Assembly (NCBI GenBank): GCA_037953625.1
Contig: CM075651.1
Span: 128,058,501-128,122,500 of the forward strand
DNA: 64,000 nt
Source of the DNA: Crotalaria pallida
Lineage: Eukaryota; Streptophyta; Magnoliopsida; Fabales; Fabaceae
Reading direction: 5' to 3'
Positions 23,689 to 35,605 of this stretch are shown one piece after another. Under the pieces are notes generated by a model that was not told where the DNA came from, searched no databases, and was given only the letters and a program-made list of their open reading frames with translations. The position numbers and the translations under genes are program-made. Within the stretch, counting starts at the first letter, position 1, and each line of letters opens with the position of its first letter.

Positions 23689-24947
23689 AATTGATTAACC
23701 CGACCGTTAATCGATTAACGATAGTGCAGAAGTTGAAGATAGTGGAGTTTGGTGACTCAACCAACTGGATAATTCGAGTTTAACACCTAGCACCGACTGG
23801 AATTAGTGGGGAACACGTGTTTAGATGCATGGAAGCCATTGTTGGCTATAAATTGATGGTCTTTGTTGATGAAAATCATAAGAAATTGGAAAAAAGAAGG
23901 GAAACTCTGCAGAAATTCCATTTAAACACCCTCTGTTCTTCGTCTTCGTTCTCAATCCCTACCCACACACTAATTGTAAGCTTTACACCATTTTAAAGCT
24001 TGCAAAGAGACCTTCAATTCGAGACAAGAATCGTGCAATTTGGTGGCTTGTGCAAGGAGAACGAATTAGCTTAAGATTGGTCCAAGAAACTGAATTCTGC
24101 AGTTTCAGTTTTGAGGTGCCAAGTTCAAGCCTTCGATTTTGGTAGGTAAAGGCCCTCAAATCGTGTCATTTCAGTTTCTAATTAAAGTTTGCAATGTCTA
24201 GTTTCTATATTGACCAAGTTTATTCGTTTTCATGAACATTTGCTATGTCAAATCCTCTGCCAAACTTGCTCTCTTGAACCTGTGTTGGAACCGAAAACAG
24301 AGCAAGAGGTGATTTTAGAATCTGGGGTTTTTCTTGCTGTCTCTGCATCCAAAAAGCTTCATTGAGTTAAGGGAGAAGCTTTACTAATGCTAGAATAGAT
24401 TATGGGATTGAATTGAATATTGGTTGACCCTCTATGTGGTTCAAAGGGCACTAGGTTAGTGGACAATGGCTTGGAGGCCAATTTGAAATGAAACAGGAAT
24501 TGGAACATGTTAGATTATAGTATTAGAAGCTAAATGAATCCTCAATTTGATCTGAAATGGTGTGAATCAAAAATTGATATGTAAATTGAGTTTTAGGTTA
24601 AATTTGGGGGAAAACAACATGATTCTGTGAAATTGATGTTAATTGGTGCAATTGATGTTATGAACAAGTTTCACATGATGTATTTAAGTTGTACTTGAGG
24701 TTGGTTTTGGAAAAAAATTGAGTTGGTATGAGTTTGGCCTTCAAAAATCAGTTTCAGCACTGTTTTACTGATATATTAATTGATTAACCCGACTGTTAAT
24801 CGATTAACACGTGTAAATTCTGATCAGATTGAAATGTTATAAATGAATAATCGATTATCGGGATAATCGATTATTAATGAAATTTTGTAATAAAAAAATC
24901 AGAATTTAATTCATTAATCGATTAACCAGACATTTTAATCGATTAAA
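23689..24947. repeat. TTAATCGATTAA palindrome array in LTR A
   Basis: The palindromic core TTAATCGATTAA or TAATCGATTA recurs at about 23706, 24795, 24845-24877, 24912 and 24937. Most occur as pairs separated by about 10 bases, such as TTGATTAACCCGACTGTTAA followed by TCGATTAAC. The pairs are much more conserved than their surroundings. Confidence 0.7.
23847..23853 (+). promoter_or_regulatory. TATA box of LTR A
   Basis: GGCTATAAATTG stands out of its surroundings about 420 bases into the LTR. A leader-like CT-rich stretch (23925-23970) follows. Position and context fit an LTR promoter. Confidence 0.4.
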
Positions 24948-25136
24948 GGTTGAAGGTGGAACTTATTGACCAAAGGCTTATTAAAATAGTAACTGAAATA
25001 CCAAAGGTTATATTGAATGACCTCAAGTAGACTTAAACTACACTTATGTTTGCGGAATCATGCATAGCGTTTGCATTCTGGATTCCCACATTGGCGGAGA
25101 CACGTCCGTGAGGCGTGGGCATATTCCTTTTGGTTA

Positions 25137-25240
25137 TTTTGGACTCGAGGGACACTAAGGAAAGTGTCTGCTCCAAAGGGTCATTTATTTTGGACTCGAG
25201 GGACACTGGTGAAAGTGTCTGCTCCAAAGGGTCATTGTGC
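25137..25240 (+). repeat. 52-bp tandem duplication in LTR A
   Basis: Two near-identical copies of a unit beginning TTTTGGACTCGAGGGACACT and containing AAGTGTCTGCTCCAAAGGG lie end to end. Confidence 0.8.
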
Positions 25241-25771
25241 GTTCGTAGGAACGTAAGGGAATGTCGGTGACCGGGGTTGCACCTTTTGTTCCGGAAATAC
25301 ACACGTGGGTGTGGGCATGTCTTCAAACGCCGGGCTCGAGAGACGTAGTCTTGCGGGATACGTCGGTGTCACTTCTATGAGCTCTAGGGGTGTCGTTTAA
25401 TGTTGGCCGAGTCCGAGAGGTACTCGTTGAGGAGTATCGGGCATGTTTTAAAGGTGCCACGGGAGCCTATTTGCTGTGTTGGCCAACGATCATGCATTGA
25501 TAGATGAGTTGCACTGTCAGTGCATATATTATTGATTATTCGTTATTATGTTTGGATGTTTATGATGGAATGAGAATTGAGTTATGTAAGTGATTATTAA
25601 GAAATTCTAATGGATTATCAAAGGATTATAATTGATTATTAGCAAATGATAATGGATTAGAAAGGAAAATAGTGGTTAATGATAAATAAAGATTTGATTA
25701 TTTCATTATCTGTTATCCTATCTATTTGATTATGAGTTAGTATTTGCTGACTCCCTATGCCCTTGTAGGTG

Positions 25772-26228
25772 ATGGCTCGCTACATGACATTCGTGGAAGC
25801 TACGCCCACTCCGTAGAGGAGTGTGGGATTACGAGGAGCACAGGGCTGTTTTCGAGGGTGAGGTTGACGTGATCTTTCGTCACCCTAACCCCCTTGCTCG
25901 TGTGCGACCTCGTAGGCTTCGCATCCCTATGATCTACATACTGCACATTCCTCCAGCTTATACTTATCGTTTTGGTACTCCTCCACCACGTCCTGGCCGT
26001 CATTTTTATAATTTACATGTCAGACGTCCGGCTACCCGTACTCGTCCTTCTACTTCTTCTGAGGCTACTGCTACGGCCGCTCCTCGTCCTGGTCCGACCA
26101 CCAGGGTACGTTTTGCACCTTCACCTGAGCCAGTGCGTCGCACTGCTGCTCCTCCGGTGTCGGATGAGGAGGAGGAGGAGGAGGAACCCGTAGAGGACGT
26201 GGATGGGACAGCTGCTGACAGCCAGTGA
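25772..26228 (+). pseudogene. Small ORF near the 3' end of LTR A, frameshifted
   Basis: An ATG at 25772, directly after CCCTTGTAGGTG, opens a 14-codon reading frame. It is followed in another frame by an ORF open from 25788 to the stop at 26226-26228. One frameshift near 25790-25815 would join them into about 150 codons. The encoded sequence is basic and Arg/Pro-rich at first, then Ser/Thr/Ala-rich, and ends in an acidic run of seven Glu. I recognise no family. It is in the same position within its LTR as the ORF in LTR B. Confidence 0.4.
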
Positions 26229-29200
26229 TGTAGTGACTTTATTTTGGTATGTGCAGTATGGGGACCATAGTAGGATGTAGTGTTTCAGCTTTTGGAGGAT
26301 CCAGGGATCAGGCATCAGTGTGGGTGGTCTTGACACAGCTTTCGATGGCTCTCTTATTTTGATTGTAGTATATTGTATATATTTTGATGAGAGCATTTGA
26401 GAGCTAATATTTTATGCTTACTGGTCTGTATCCCTAAAACTTTGCTACCTCGACTTTCACTATCTGGTTATCTGGTGTACTTGGGTTTTATGATATATAT
26501 ATATATATGCATGGGCTATGGTTGCATGATCATTCTGATATTTATTTTCTCGCAACCATATTAACACTTTCAAATCGTTTCCGCTGAATTCAATACAAGT
26601 ACACAATTATTTTATCAAACTTGAAAGTATTTCGAGATATAAACTTATTATGTAAAAAGGAAAAAGTTTTTCATGAAATTCTCTAATAGTTTCTAAATAA
26701 ACAATTTACGTACTTTATTTTGATATAAATAAAGTCATATTTCGAGAGCGTCACACTCAATCTTGTAACACCCCGTAAATTCCTCATATTAATTTAAAAC
26801 ACTAAAGAAATTTATTTTGAGAAAAATGTTTTGAAAGAATATTTTCTTAAATGATTTTCTTAAACTCATGTTTTTAAGATGATGGGCGTTTTTTAAGGGA
26901 ATGATTTTCTGAAATAATATTCAACCTTTAGAAATTGAGTTTTTGAAAGAGTCTATATGCTTGATGTTTTATAAAAATATTTGTGATTTGGTTTGAGTTA
27001 TCTTGGGATGAACTAGAATTATTCCCTAGGTGTGTATATACGGTCTTGGTATGTATAAATGTGCTTAGGATCATATGAGTACTTAAATTATTGAAAAGAA
27101 TATGATGCATGTGTAAATGTGTGTGAATATATGTGTATGAGTGAGGTGTGATGCATGAATGTATGATATATATGTGTGCCGTATGAACATGATGCCCTCA
27201 AATTGCTAATTGTGTGCATGCTTGTGTGTTATAAGCATATGTATTCTCCATGATGCCATGCTATGTGTTGTTGAGATAAACATGAAAAGAAAAGTGTATG
27301 TGAATGTGTGTGCATGTGTATGTGGCTTGGCCGTATGAGGATAGAAGAACCAAGTGGGGTGCATTTCCTTAAGACTTAAGAAAATGAAAATTAAAAACAG
27401 AAAGTAGGGAGAGATTAGGAGTGGTGACTCATGAAGCCTAGGGAAGACTTTTCCTCCACCCTTGTCTCCAACGACAAGACCCCTCCCATGCAACATTTGA
27501 GCTAGACCAAATTACCCTTAGCTCCACACCTTGAGTCAAGGCTAAAAAGGGAATTCTCCACCCCTTGTAATTGTCCTTAAAATCGTGTGTGTGAGTGAAG
27601 ATTGGCTTGTTAGCTCATTTCCATCTTCATCACATTTCTTCCACTAAACACCACTTAGTTTCAAGAGCACCATCAAGCTCTTGAAACATAGAGAGAAAGA
27701 GAGCTTGGCCGTAATGAGGAGAAGAGGGAAAAAGAGTGAAAATCCAAACCCTTAACCACAAACATCCTTGATTTCTTCTTCCCACACACACACTTTATTC
27801 ATCAAGGATCAAGGAGAAAACTACCCCTTAACCTTAGAGGAAAGAGACCGAGGCAAACCCAAGAGGAGGAGAAGAAGAGATTTGAAGATTTAAGTTAGGA
27901 ATTAAGGTAGAAGGAGTTTTGATTAAATGATTTTGTGTTGTAAAGGACTTTTAATGGACTTTGTTTAATTTTCTTGTGATGCATGTAATTATTTGTAAGT
28001 GATCTTTAGATCTAAAGTGTCATGCATGTTATTTTGTGCTTTGATCTTGAATGTTGATGTTGAAAAGTTTTTGATCTCTTTCTTGTAAACTTTCTTCATC
28101 ACGGTTTTGTTTGAAAATGTGCTTAAAATCCATGTCTTGTGTTGATCTTATCTTGCATGTTGATTTTATGACCTTATAATTCTTATTTTCTTTTGCATGT
28201 CCTCTTTATGTATTGATCTTGGACTTTTATGAATGAATGAGCTTATAAATTACCAAATCAAGAACTAGGCAATTCGACCATGACTAGAAAATTTAGGTCT
28301 TGATGTTTTAATTTGATCTAAGTGATTTCATGCTACTTTTATGCTTAGGAAGATTAATTTCTAACTTATTTCTCACGGTTTGCTTGGAGATTTGAGTTTA
28401 AGTTTATGTTTTGCCTTGATTTTCTTTGCATGTTTTGATCTATGTTTGATCTTTGAGAAAAAAAATGGAGCTTGAAGTTGTATGTCTAATTTGAGTTTAA
28501 GTCTTGATTTCTTGTATGCATGTCACGGTTCTTAAAAGAAAATAAGCTTAACAAGCTTTAAAAATAATTTTAGTACAAAAAGAATTTGAATCAAGATTTT
28601 GTGTGTGTGATGATGATGATTCAGTTGGTAGTGTCTTGCATGATGTGATCTATGAATTTAGGTAGTTGCATGTGAAAATAAAATTATAAGACCTTGTCTT
28701 TTTGGCATGTCATTATTCGGTCAAGTATAGAGAAAATAGGAAAACCATGCTAGATCATTATTTTGTTGCATGCATGTGATTTTCTTAGAAGATAAAAGGC
28801 TTTGATATAATTTTGATTTTATTGTGTTGAAAAATTAAATTTTATTTGCTAAAGATGCTTGTGAAGCTCACGGTTTTTACCAAGAAAATAAGAAAACAAG
28901 TTTTTGGAAAATGATCTTTGCCTTGATTCATGATCTATGTGCATGCATGATGAAAATTTGAAAATTTAGCCTTGCTTTATCATGATTGATATTCGGCCTA
29001 TTCATGTTAGCTAGGTTAGGATTCCTTTTTCACTAAAATAACTTAAAAGAAATGAGTATGTTTGGAGAAATTGTAATTGTTTGAAAATTCTGTTGTGAAC
29101 ATTTATTTTCTAATCGGTTCTTTATTTAGAAATAAAAGAAATAAATAAATTGAATTAGTTTTGGAAGAGTGCGTGTTTGAATGAATATATCTGTGAGTGT

Positions 29201-30509
29201 GTGTGATTATGTGTATTTGGTTGAGACTAGAAGAATGTAGAATTTAAATGCCTAAAATGAAATAGGTTGATCCATGTAATCTAAGTTGTGATGTTCGATT
29301 TATTTTCCTTACTCTTGTTCGGTCATATGTAATTTAAATAGGTTAGGGAGTTTAATTGCATGAATAAAATGTGCATGGTGATGAATGAAAATGTGTGGGC
29401 ATGAAACTTGATTCAATTTGGTTATGAATGCTTGTATGCCTAAGTATTTTATGTTGTGAAAATGAATTATGTGTGAATTGCATGATTGCTTTGATGTTGA
29501 TTAAATATGCGATTAATGTTGAAGTTTATTAATTGAAAATAATGTGGTTTGATTTGTTTGGAGTCATATTGTGTCCATGGTTGATAAAAGGATGTTTTCA
29601 CAATGACTTTTGAGTTTTAATAAAGTAATTTTGTAAAACCATTTTTGCTGTCCAGAATTACTTGGACTTGCTTTTCATGTTTAAAAATGTTTTTAAATGA
29701 CCTAAAGCTTTCAAAATGAATAAAAATTGTTTTGAGAAAATAGTTATATTTTCAAAGTTTTCCGACATAGAAAAGAAGAGCGCTGAACTAAAGAAAGAGA
29801 TTTTTTTTGTAATTCAAACCCATAACGTAAAGTGTTTTATTTAAATACGAGGAATGTTATAGAAAAGGGTCGGGTGCAGCTGGCAGCTGACAGCAGCAAG
29901 GATCCAAAGAGAGCACACATTCAATTACTGGACCTCAGGTGAGAGAGAAGCTTTCCTAAGACACCGTGGTAGCTAGGTAATTTATTAGGACGTTCCGTAT
30001 CATCTCAAAGATCGGAACTTAGTGGTTCTGAGTCAGTAGTATAGTGGCAATTGTTTGCTTTGTGTGGCCACTTATACGAAGGTGACAAAGACCACAATGT
30101 TATTGTGTGATATTGTGTGTTGATAACATGCTTTGAATTGTTTATTTACTTATCTATTTAATTATGTTTGGTAATGTTTATTTCTGTTGATTATGATAAG
30201 TAAATGGTGGACGGACGTTTGTCACGTTCTAAATAAGAGAATGAAAGTGAAAAGAAGAGTTAAGAAAGTAATGGAATTGGAAGTAATGGTATAATGAGAA
30301 AAGAGTAAGAGACTAAGTGAAAGTGAGACTAGAGTTGATTTGAAAAGAAGTTGAGGATAATGTTGAGAACGAGCCAGAGCTTGGGAGAGTGATATGGATT
30401 GTTGGAACATGAGATGTGAATTGAGCGGAGCTAGGCTCCTTGGTTTTTGGTTTTAGACTGGGAATTAGTGTTGAGTTGAGCTTGCTCCTCCACTAGCACT
30501 CAGCAAAAA

Positions 30510-30860
30510 TGTGTTTTTTTTTTGAAAAAGAGTTTTTGAAAAAGGAATTTTCGAAAAGATTTTTGAAAAAGGAATTTTTATAAAGAGTTGGGGAGAGAAA
30601 TATTTTCAGAAAAGGGTTTATGAAACAAATTTTTGAAGAAGGTTTTGAGATAGAATTTTTGTGAAACAATATTTTCAAGGGATTCTTTTTATGAAACAAT
30701 CTTTTTAAAAAGGTTTTATGAAAGGATGTTTCTGGAACTATATTTTTGAGAAAGTTTTATGAAATGATCTCTTTGAGAAAAGTTTGTGAAAGTGATACTT
30801 TTGTGAATGTTGGTGAGAATAAAGTTTTGAAAAAGGTTTTTGGAGGTAGAAAGTTTGAGA
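30510..30860 (+). repeat. Degenerate GAAAAAGG-TTTTTGAAA repeat in LTR B
   Basis: Motifs such as TTTTTGAAAAAGGAATTTT and TTATGAAACAATCTTTTT recur about every 20-30 bases over ~350 bases. The array is strongly diverged and its exact unit cannot be set by eye. Confidence 0.5.
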
Positions 30861-32227
30861 AATGAGGTTCTTGGAGAGTGATGAAATCAAAGATTTGAGA
30901 AGGATGGTAAAAAGGAAGAATTGAGAAAGATGATGTGAATCAATGGAGATAATCCCAGCTCTGTGCTATGCGAGAAAGATTGTGCAAAGTTAGAGGTCGG
31001 GACTCACTGAAGGGATGTACGAAGGGTGAGCCGATCACTAGGTTAATTAAAAAGATAAAAGACTTTAAAAGACATTAACAGCGAACGCGGTGAGGTATGA
31101 GAGTAACCCGAAGTAGTGGAGAGGAAGGAACCATAGGTATCTTCGGATACTTAGGAGGAGATTGCATTAGGGGAGGACAATGACGGTGAAACGTCAAGAA
31201 GTCTAGAGTATTGTTATAGGCAGAACGAACTCCATAAGTGGTGCACTAACGTGGTGGGGACTGGGTCCAATACCGTGAAGTTCTGCGCGCGCACTATAAC
31301 TATACTGTCACCCCCTAGATTGCAAATCGAGAACAGTGAGAGGGACTGGAACGGGGCATTGTGTTTTGCCACTACGAGGCAGTGTGCCATGATTATTATG
31401 AATTGATATTATTGAGGCTGGGCCTCCTGGTCTGGGACCATTTATGTGTGAGACAGCTGTCGTGCCCGCGTGGTAAAGGTCCTGTACTCCTGTTTGCTTC
31501 CGACTAGGTGGATGAATGGCCGAGGAGATGTAGACTTGAAACGTGAGTGCTAACAACGAAAGGAACGCGTACCTTGATGATGCTTTAACACCCCCGATCA
31601 TCGGTGGGTATAATCCGATAAAACATTATAAGAAAAGATTCATAAATGTAAGGATGAGAGTTGAGGAAGTATAAAGATTGAGAAAGAGATAGAGAATGGA
31701 AACGTGGGAAGGATATTAAGCTCCATGAGAGAGATTAGAAATAAAGTGGAGAGGCATAAAGAAAATGATAATGAGATGAAATAATGAGGTGTGTTAGTGA
31801 TGGTAGTATGCTTGTTTGTTATCCTGTATGTGTGTTATGTATTGTGAGTGCGTCCTATTATCTTGCCTACCGTAATTCCACACCGTCGACGTTACGCCGT
31901 CCGGATCGCTTACTCTCTCCTTTTCGTTGGTGCATCGGTGTCGCTGATATCCCAACGGGCAGATGGATCGTCGCTTGGAAATCTCTACGTGGCTTCGTGA
32001 AGGGAATGGATGGAAAGCTACACGTTACGGCTGGGTATGGACTGGACATGTTCAGTTGGTGATCGCAGACCCGGAGCATAAGCTAGGAGGAAAGACCACG
32101 AGTTCGTGTTTGGGGAGCGTATCCTTTGTGGGATACAATTCTGAACCACCATCACGGGATACAAAGAAGGAGAATCCTGTGAAGCTATTCGGAGTGGAGC
32201 TTAAACCGAACTCTGAAGCAGAGACAA

Positions 32228-33587
32228 TGATTTGAGGCTGAAATATGATGTTTTTGTACCTTATTTAACCCCTATTTACTTTGGTTTTGGTGTGTTCTTA
32301 AGAAAATTCGAGTTTTTTGTTAGGATTTTTAGTTATTAAGTGTTTAGGTAGGGTGTTGTTCGTTTTGATGTGTTTGTTAGTGTTTCAGGTGTTTTTATTG
32401 TCAAATTGGAGATGGGAAGAAGAAATTGGAGCTGGACTATGAGGAATTGAAGTTAAATCGAAGAAAAAGTGGAAATTTACACTTGCACGCCCAGGCGCAG
32501 GGTCAGCACGCCCAGGTGAGCAAGGGGTCAAAGCATCCAAGTTGGGGTCAAAAGTACAAAAATTGGTCCAGCAGTCCAGGTAGATTCGCGCCTAGGCGTG
32601 CGGAACCATGCGCCCAGGCGCGCGTATTATGAAGCAAGAAGAACTGATGGATTTTAAGTTGCGCGCCCAGGCGTGCCAACGCCATACCCAGGCGCGCGTG
32701 ACAGATCTGTTTTAGATTTATTTTTGTTTTATTGGATTTGTGATAAGATTGGTTGTTGGAGGGTTTTAAAATAGATTAGGATTGGTAATTAGGAGGATTC
32801 TGAACAAGAGGGAATTGAGATTTGAGAGCTTTGGTGAAGAATTGAGATTGGAGACTCAAGTTTAGTGGTAATTATGTTTACTTTTATCATGTTTATTGTT
32901 TCTCTCTTCTCTATTATGAACTAAACCCTTATTTGGGAACATGTGGATTTGGATGGAACCTTCATAATTAGTTGCTTAATGAATTGATGTTTTTCCAATT
33001 AAGTATTGTGTTTGATTATGTTTATATTGATTATCATGAATTTGACGTCGTTTATGATTTGGTAATTCTAATTGAATATGAATATTGAATTAGGAGTTAG
33101 ACCTTTAATCAAACAATTCAATTACATAGGTATAGGAATATGTCTATGAATTGGATAACCTTCTAATAATTTTGATTGAACATTAATTGGTAAGATTAGG
33201 ATTTAAAGCTCTGCTTAAGGAATTAAGGGAGATTAAATTACTAAGAAACAGGGTTGATCTAAGGAATTAGGCTGCTTTTACCTTTGCAAAATTGGTTCAA
33301 TACTTAGGAAAATCATTGATTCGTTAGCAATTATTATAGGAACCTACAATGAAACATGTACCCAAGCTTTCCAAAATCTTTTCACAACCACTTTTAATTT
33401 GTGTTTTGTTTTTACAATTTAATTTAATTAAGAATTTTCCACTCACCTTAATTTTTATTTGAATTTCGCTTAGTAACTACGACTTAGGTGAGAATTATTT
33501 TAGTCTATTTTAGTCCTCGTTGGGAACGACATCCCACTTACACTTTATTACTTGTCACGGACTGGTGCACTTGCCAGAACGCCAACA
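32228..33587 (+). repeat. 5' LTR of the Athila-like element
   Basis: It starts TGATTTGAGGC and ends GCCAACA; 1360 bp. It retains a 132-bp segment (about 32587-32718) rich in GCGCCCAGGCGCGC-type palindromes that the 3' LTR has lost. Confidence 0.93.
32485..32702. repeat. GCGCCCAGGCGC palindrome array in the 5' LTR
   Basis: At least six occurrences of GC-GCCCAGGCGYGC or GCGCCTAGGCGTGC lie within ~220 bases, each an odd or even palindrome of about 14 bases. The same motif recurs in the interior at 39205-39435. Confidence 0.75.
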
Positions 33588-33593
33588 AGTTTT

Positions 33594-33611
33594 TGGCGCC
33601 GTTGCCGGGGA
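33594..33611 (+). promoter_or_regulatory. Primer-binding site (Asp-tRNA type)
   Basis: TGGCGCCGTTGCCGGGGA begins six bases after the 5' LTR. This sequence is the classic Athila/Calypso primer site, complementary to the 3' end of tRNA-Asp. Confidence 0.85.
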
Positions 33612-33740
33612 CTAAAATTAGATTTTAGTAATTTTTCGGTACTTTTAGTAGTTACTTAGTGGAATTTTTCTAGCTATTTATTCTTAATTGTTTCTATTTA
33701 CTCAACAGGTGATTTTAACCCTCTTTGCCGAGATTGGTAT

Positions 33741-35605
33741 ATGCACTTGCGTTCTGCAGGTGATTATAGCAGCCTTCAATTCGATCCTGAGATCGAGTTG
33801 ACAGCAAAGAAGCTAAGGAAACAAGCACAGCGAGAGAAAAGGGAACGAACAAGAGTAATGGCTGAAGAGCGTGAGCGTGAACGTAGGCATGAGCGTGAGC
33901 AGGAACCTGACAGGCGTACATTGGCTGATTACGCCTTAGTCGACCCGACCTTAATTGGTACTAGCATAGTACCACCTGCTGTCACTGCTGCACATTTTGA
34001 CATCAAGGGGGCATATCTGAACATGCTGCAACAAAATCAATTCAGTGGTGCCCCAGAAGAGGATCCAAGTGATCATATTGCTATGTTCTTGAGTTACCTG
34101 GACTTCTTCAAGATTCAAGGTGCAAGTGATGAGGCGATAAGGTTGAGGCTCTTTCCTCTCTCATTAAGGGGAAAGGCGCTTCAATGGCTCCGTGCACAAC
34201 CACAGAGGAGCATCACTTCTTGGGAGGAATTGGCTAAGATTTTCGTGGACAAGTACTTCCCACCCTCCAGGCAAGCTCAGCTTAGGCAAGAAATTAACGC
34301 CTTCGCTAATTTCTATAAGCAGATGGCGAATCTCTACATGAGGCATGGGAAAGGTACAAGCAGATGTTGAAGAAGTGCCCCAATCACTCTATGCCTGAAT
34401 GGATGCAAATGAGGACATTCTATGATGGGTTGACTCTAGCCAATCAGCATTTGGTCGACTGTGCATCACAAGGTTCATTAGAGAGCAGAACTGCTGCAGA
34501 GGCTAGGCAGTTGATTGAGAAGATGGCTCATAACAACAGTCGTGCCACTGTTAGGAAGCGTATCATGAAGAAGACTGATATGGAACCTGAGAATGTGCAA
34601 GCTCTATTCGCCCAGAATAAGGAGATGCAGCAACAAATAGATGCATTGACTCAGAAATTAAACCAGGTTCAGATGGGTTCTTCTGAGGTAGTGCTTTCTT
34701 GCGATTTCTGCAAGGGTAATCATCTAAATGGAGACTGTGCTTTGGAGTTTGGTACAAGTGAAGAGGCTAACTTCATAGGAGGAGGTCAGAGGAATAATCC
34801 ATACTCTAACACTTATAATCCGGGATATAGAAATCATCCTGCTTTCTCCTGGCGCAGTCCAGCACTTCAGCCGCCGTAGCAATCACAGCCTCCACATCAA
34901 GAACAGAAGATGGCACCATGGGAAGCAGCCCTTGAAAAGGTTACTAATACAATAAGTAACTTAGCAGAGGAGACCAGAGCTGGGTTGAAAAATCAAGGAG
35001 CCAGTATTCGCAATTTGGAGATTCAGATGGGTTAGCTTTCCAAGCAAATGTCAGAGAGGCAATCCGGATCCTTTCCAGGTGATACAGTTCCTAATCCAAG
35101 GGAGCATTGCAAGGCCATTACTCTTCGAAGTGGCAAGTCTCTTGAGGAGCCATGGAAAAAGAGTGATGATGTGGTAATGGAGGCTGAAGAGGAGAAGGAA
35201 CAGAAACCAGAGGAGCCTATTCCTGAAGTGCAGCAAAAGCAGAATTCAACTGCACCTCAGGAAAAGGAAAAAGAAAAACAGCCACAGATTTCTCTCAAGG
35301 TTCCGTTCCCTCAGAGATTGAAAAAGGAAGACACTAAGAAGCAATTTGCCAAGTTCATGGAGGTGTTCAAAAGGCTCCAAATCAACATTCCCTTTGCGGA
35401 GGCCCTTGAGCAAATGCCCACGTATGCTAAGTTTATGAAGGAGCTTCTGCGTAACAAGAGGAAGATGCAGGATGATGAGACAGTGATGCTAACTGAAGAA
35501 TGCAGTGCCCTATTGCAAAAGAAGCTCCCTCAGAAACTTAAGGATCTAGGGAGTTTCACAATCCCATGTAACATTGGTGGGCATAACATTGGGAAGGCTT
35601 TGTGA
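33741..35605 (+). pseudogene. gag region of the Athila-like element (broken)
   Basis: The ORF opens at ATG 33741. An Arg/Glu-rich charged segment (about residues 25-55) precedes a retrotrans_gag-type domain with the blocks DPSDHIAMFLSYLDFF, KALQWLRAQP and WEELAKIFVDKYFPP. The frame shifts at about 34350-34365. In the new frame a coiled-coil-like Gln-rich part and a zinc-knuckle-like Cys-Cys-His-Cys cluster (CDFCKGNHLNGDC, about 34700-34740) follow. The frame then meets TAG stops at 34877-34879 and about 35032, and TGA at 35603-35605. Gag packages element RNA; this copy cannot make an intact protein. Confidence 0.9.

Larger units (their letters stand above)
23427..26755 (+). mobile_element. 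Solo LTR A (Tekay-like Ty3/gypsy type)
   Basis: It starts TGTAATACCCCG and ends GCGTCACA. The 5-bp TSD CTCAA is exact at 23422-23426 and 26756-26760. At 3.3 kb it is a long LTR. It contains a TATA box (23847), an array of TTAATCGATTAA-type palindromes, a 52-bp tandem duplication (25137-25240) and a small ORF near its 3' end. No primer-binding site follows, so it is a solo LTR. Lineage is inferred from the TGTAA-YACCCCG start and overall layout. Confidence 0.85.

Noticed and set aside
26121..26396. Minus-strand ORF with a poly-Leu stretch
   Set aside because: Antisense of the poly-Glu codons of the LTR A ORF.
31308..31601. Minus-strand 97-codon ORF with a signal-peptide-like start
   Set aside because: It lies inside LTR B against the element's orientation; the hydrophobic start is short and no family is recognisable.
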